From Cellulomonas sp. (GTDB lineage: Bacteria; Actinomycetota; Actinomycetes; Actinomycetales; Cellulomonadaceae): DNA of 6,813 nucleotides. The notes beneath the pieces were generated by a model that was not told the DNA's origin, did no database searches, and worked only from the letters and a program-made list of their open reading frames with translations. Of this stretch, positions 6,799 to 6,813 are shown in pieces. Each line of letters opens with the position of its first letter. Positions within the stretch are counted from its first letter, which is position 1. Position numbers and translations under genes: made by a program. The stretch covers positions 1-6,813 of the forward strand of contig JAPSIJ010000123.1 of the NCBI GenBank assembly GCA_031178805.1. Reading direction: 5' to 3'.

Positions 6799-6813
6799 CG
6801 CAGGCCCCGGCGG

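Noticed and set aside
1..6813. Mobile element, CRISPR array, tRNA or rRNA gene, toxin-antitoxin pair or defence system
   Set aside because: I saw no spaced direct repeats, transposase motifs, tRNA-like folds or unexplained gene-sized regions. The largest stretches without a gene are under 100 bp.

Overview
This 6.8-kb window looks like core chromosome of a high-GC actinobacterium. The base composition, heavy G/C third-position use and protein signatures suggest Micrococcales, perhaps a Cellulomonas-type organism; the genus is inference. There are five genes with almost no space between them. I see no mobile element, tRNA, rRNA, CRISPR array or sign of recent transfer.

Layout from left to right. 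(1) hisD, minus strand, runs off the left edge and lacks about its last 20-30 codons. It encodes histidinol dehydrogenase and probably begins a his operon that continues outside the window. (2) A 75-bp divergent intergenic region separates hisD from a 72-codon plus-strand gene for a small S4-domain RNA-binding protein (YaaA/YbcJ type). (3) That gene converges, across a 28-bp gap, on dnaE (minus strand), the 1189-residue replicative DNA polymerase III alpha subunit with complete polymerase and PHP exonuclease sites. (4) A 96-bp gap upstream of dnaE holds a strong GC hairpin and the dnaE promoter. (5) lspA (prolipoprotein signal peptidase) and an RluD-type 23S rRNA pseudouridine synthase form a translationally coupled pair (8-bp overlap), also on the minus strand.

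The genes are ordinary housekeeping functions: histidine synthesis, RNA binding, replication, rRNA modification and lipoprotein maturation. The most striking pattern is in how they start. Each of the four genes that begins a transcription unit has a TANNNT-like -10 hexamer (TAGACT, CAGGAT, TAGGAT, TAGACT) ending 6-8 bases before its start codon, and none has a Shine-Dalgarno sequence. This points to leaderless mRNAs. The one operon-internal gene, rluD, instead has a clear Shine-Dalgarno sequence. I found no convincing undescribed system. Second-look items are the promoter architecture, overlapping regulatory elements at both intergenic regions, and an acidic Pro/Ala-rich tail on LspA.
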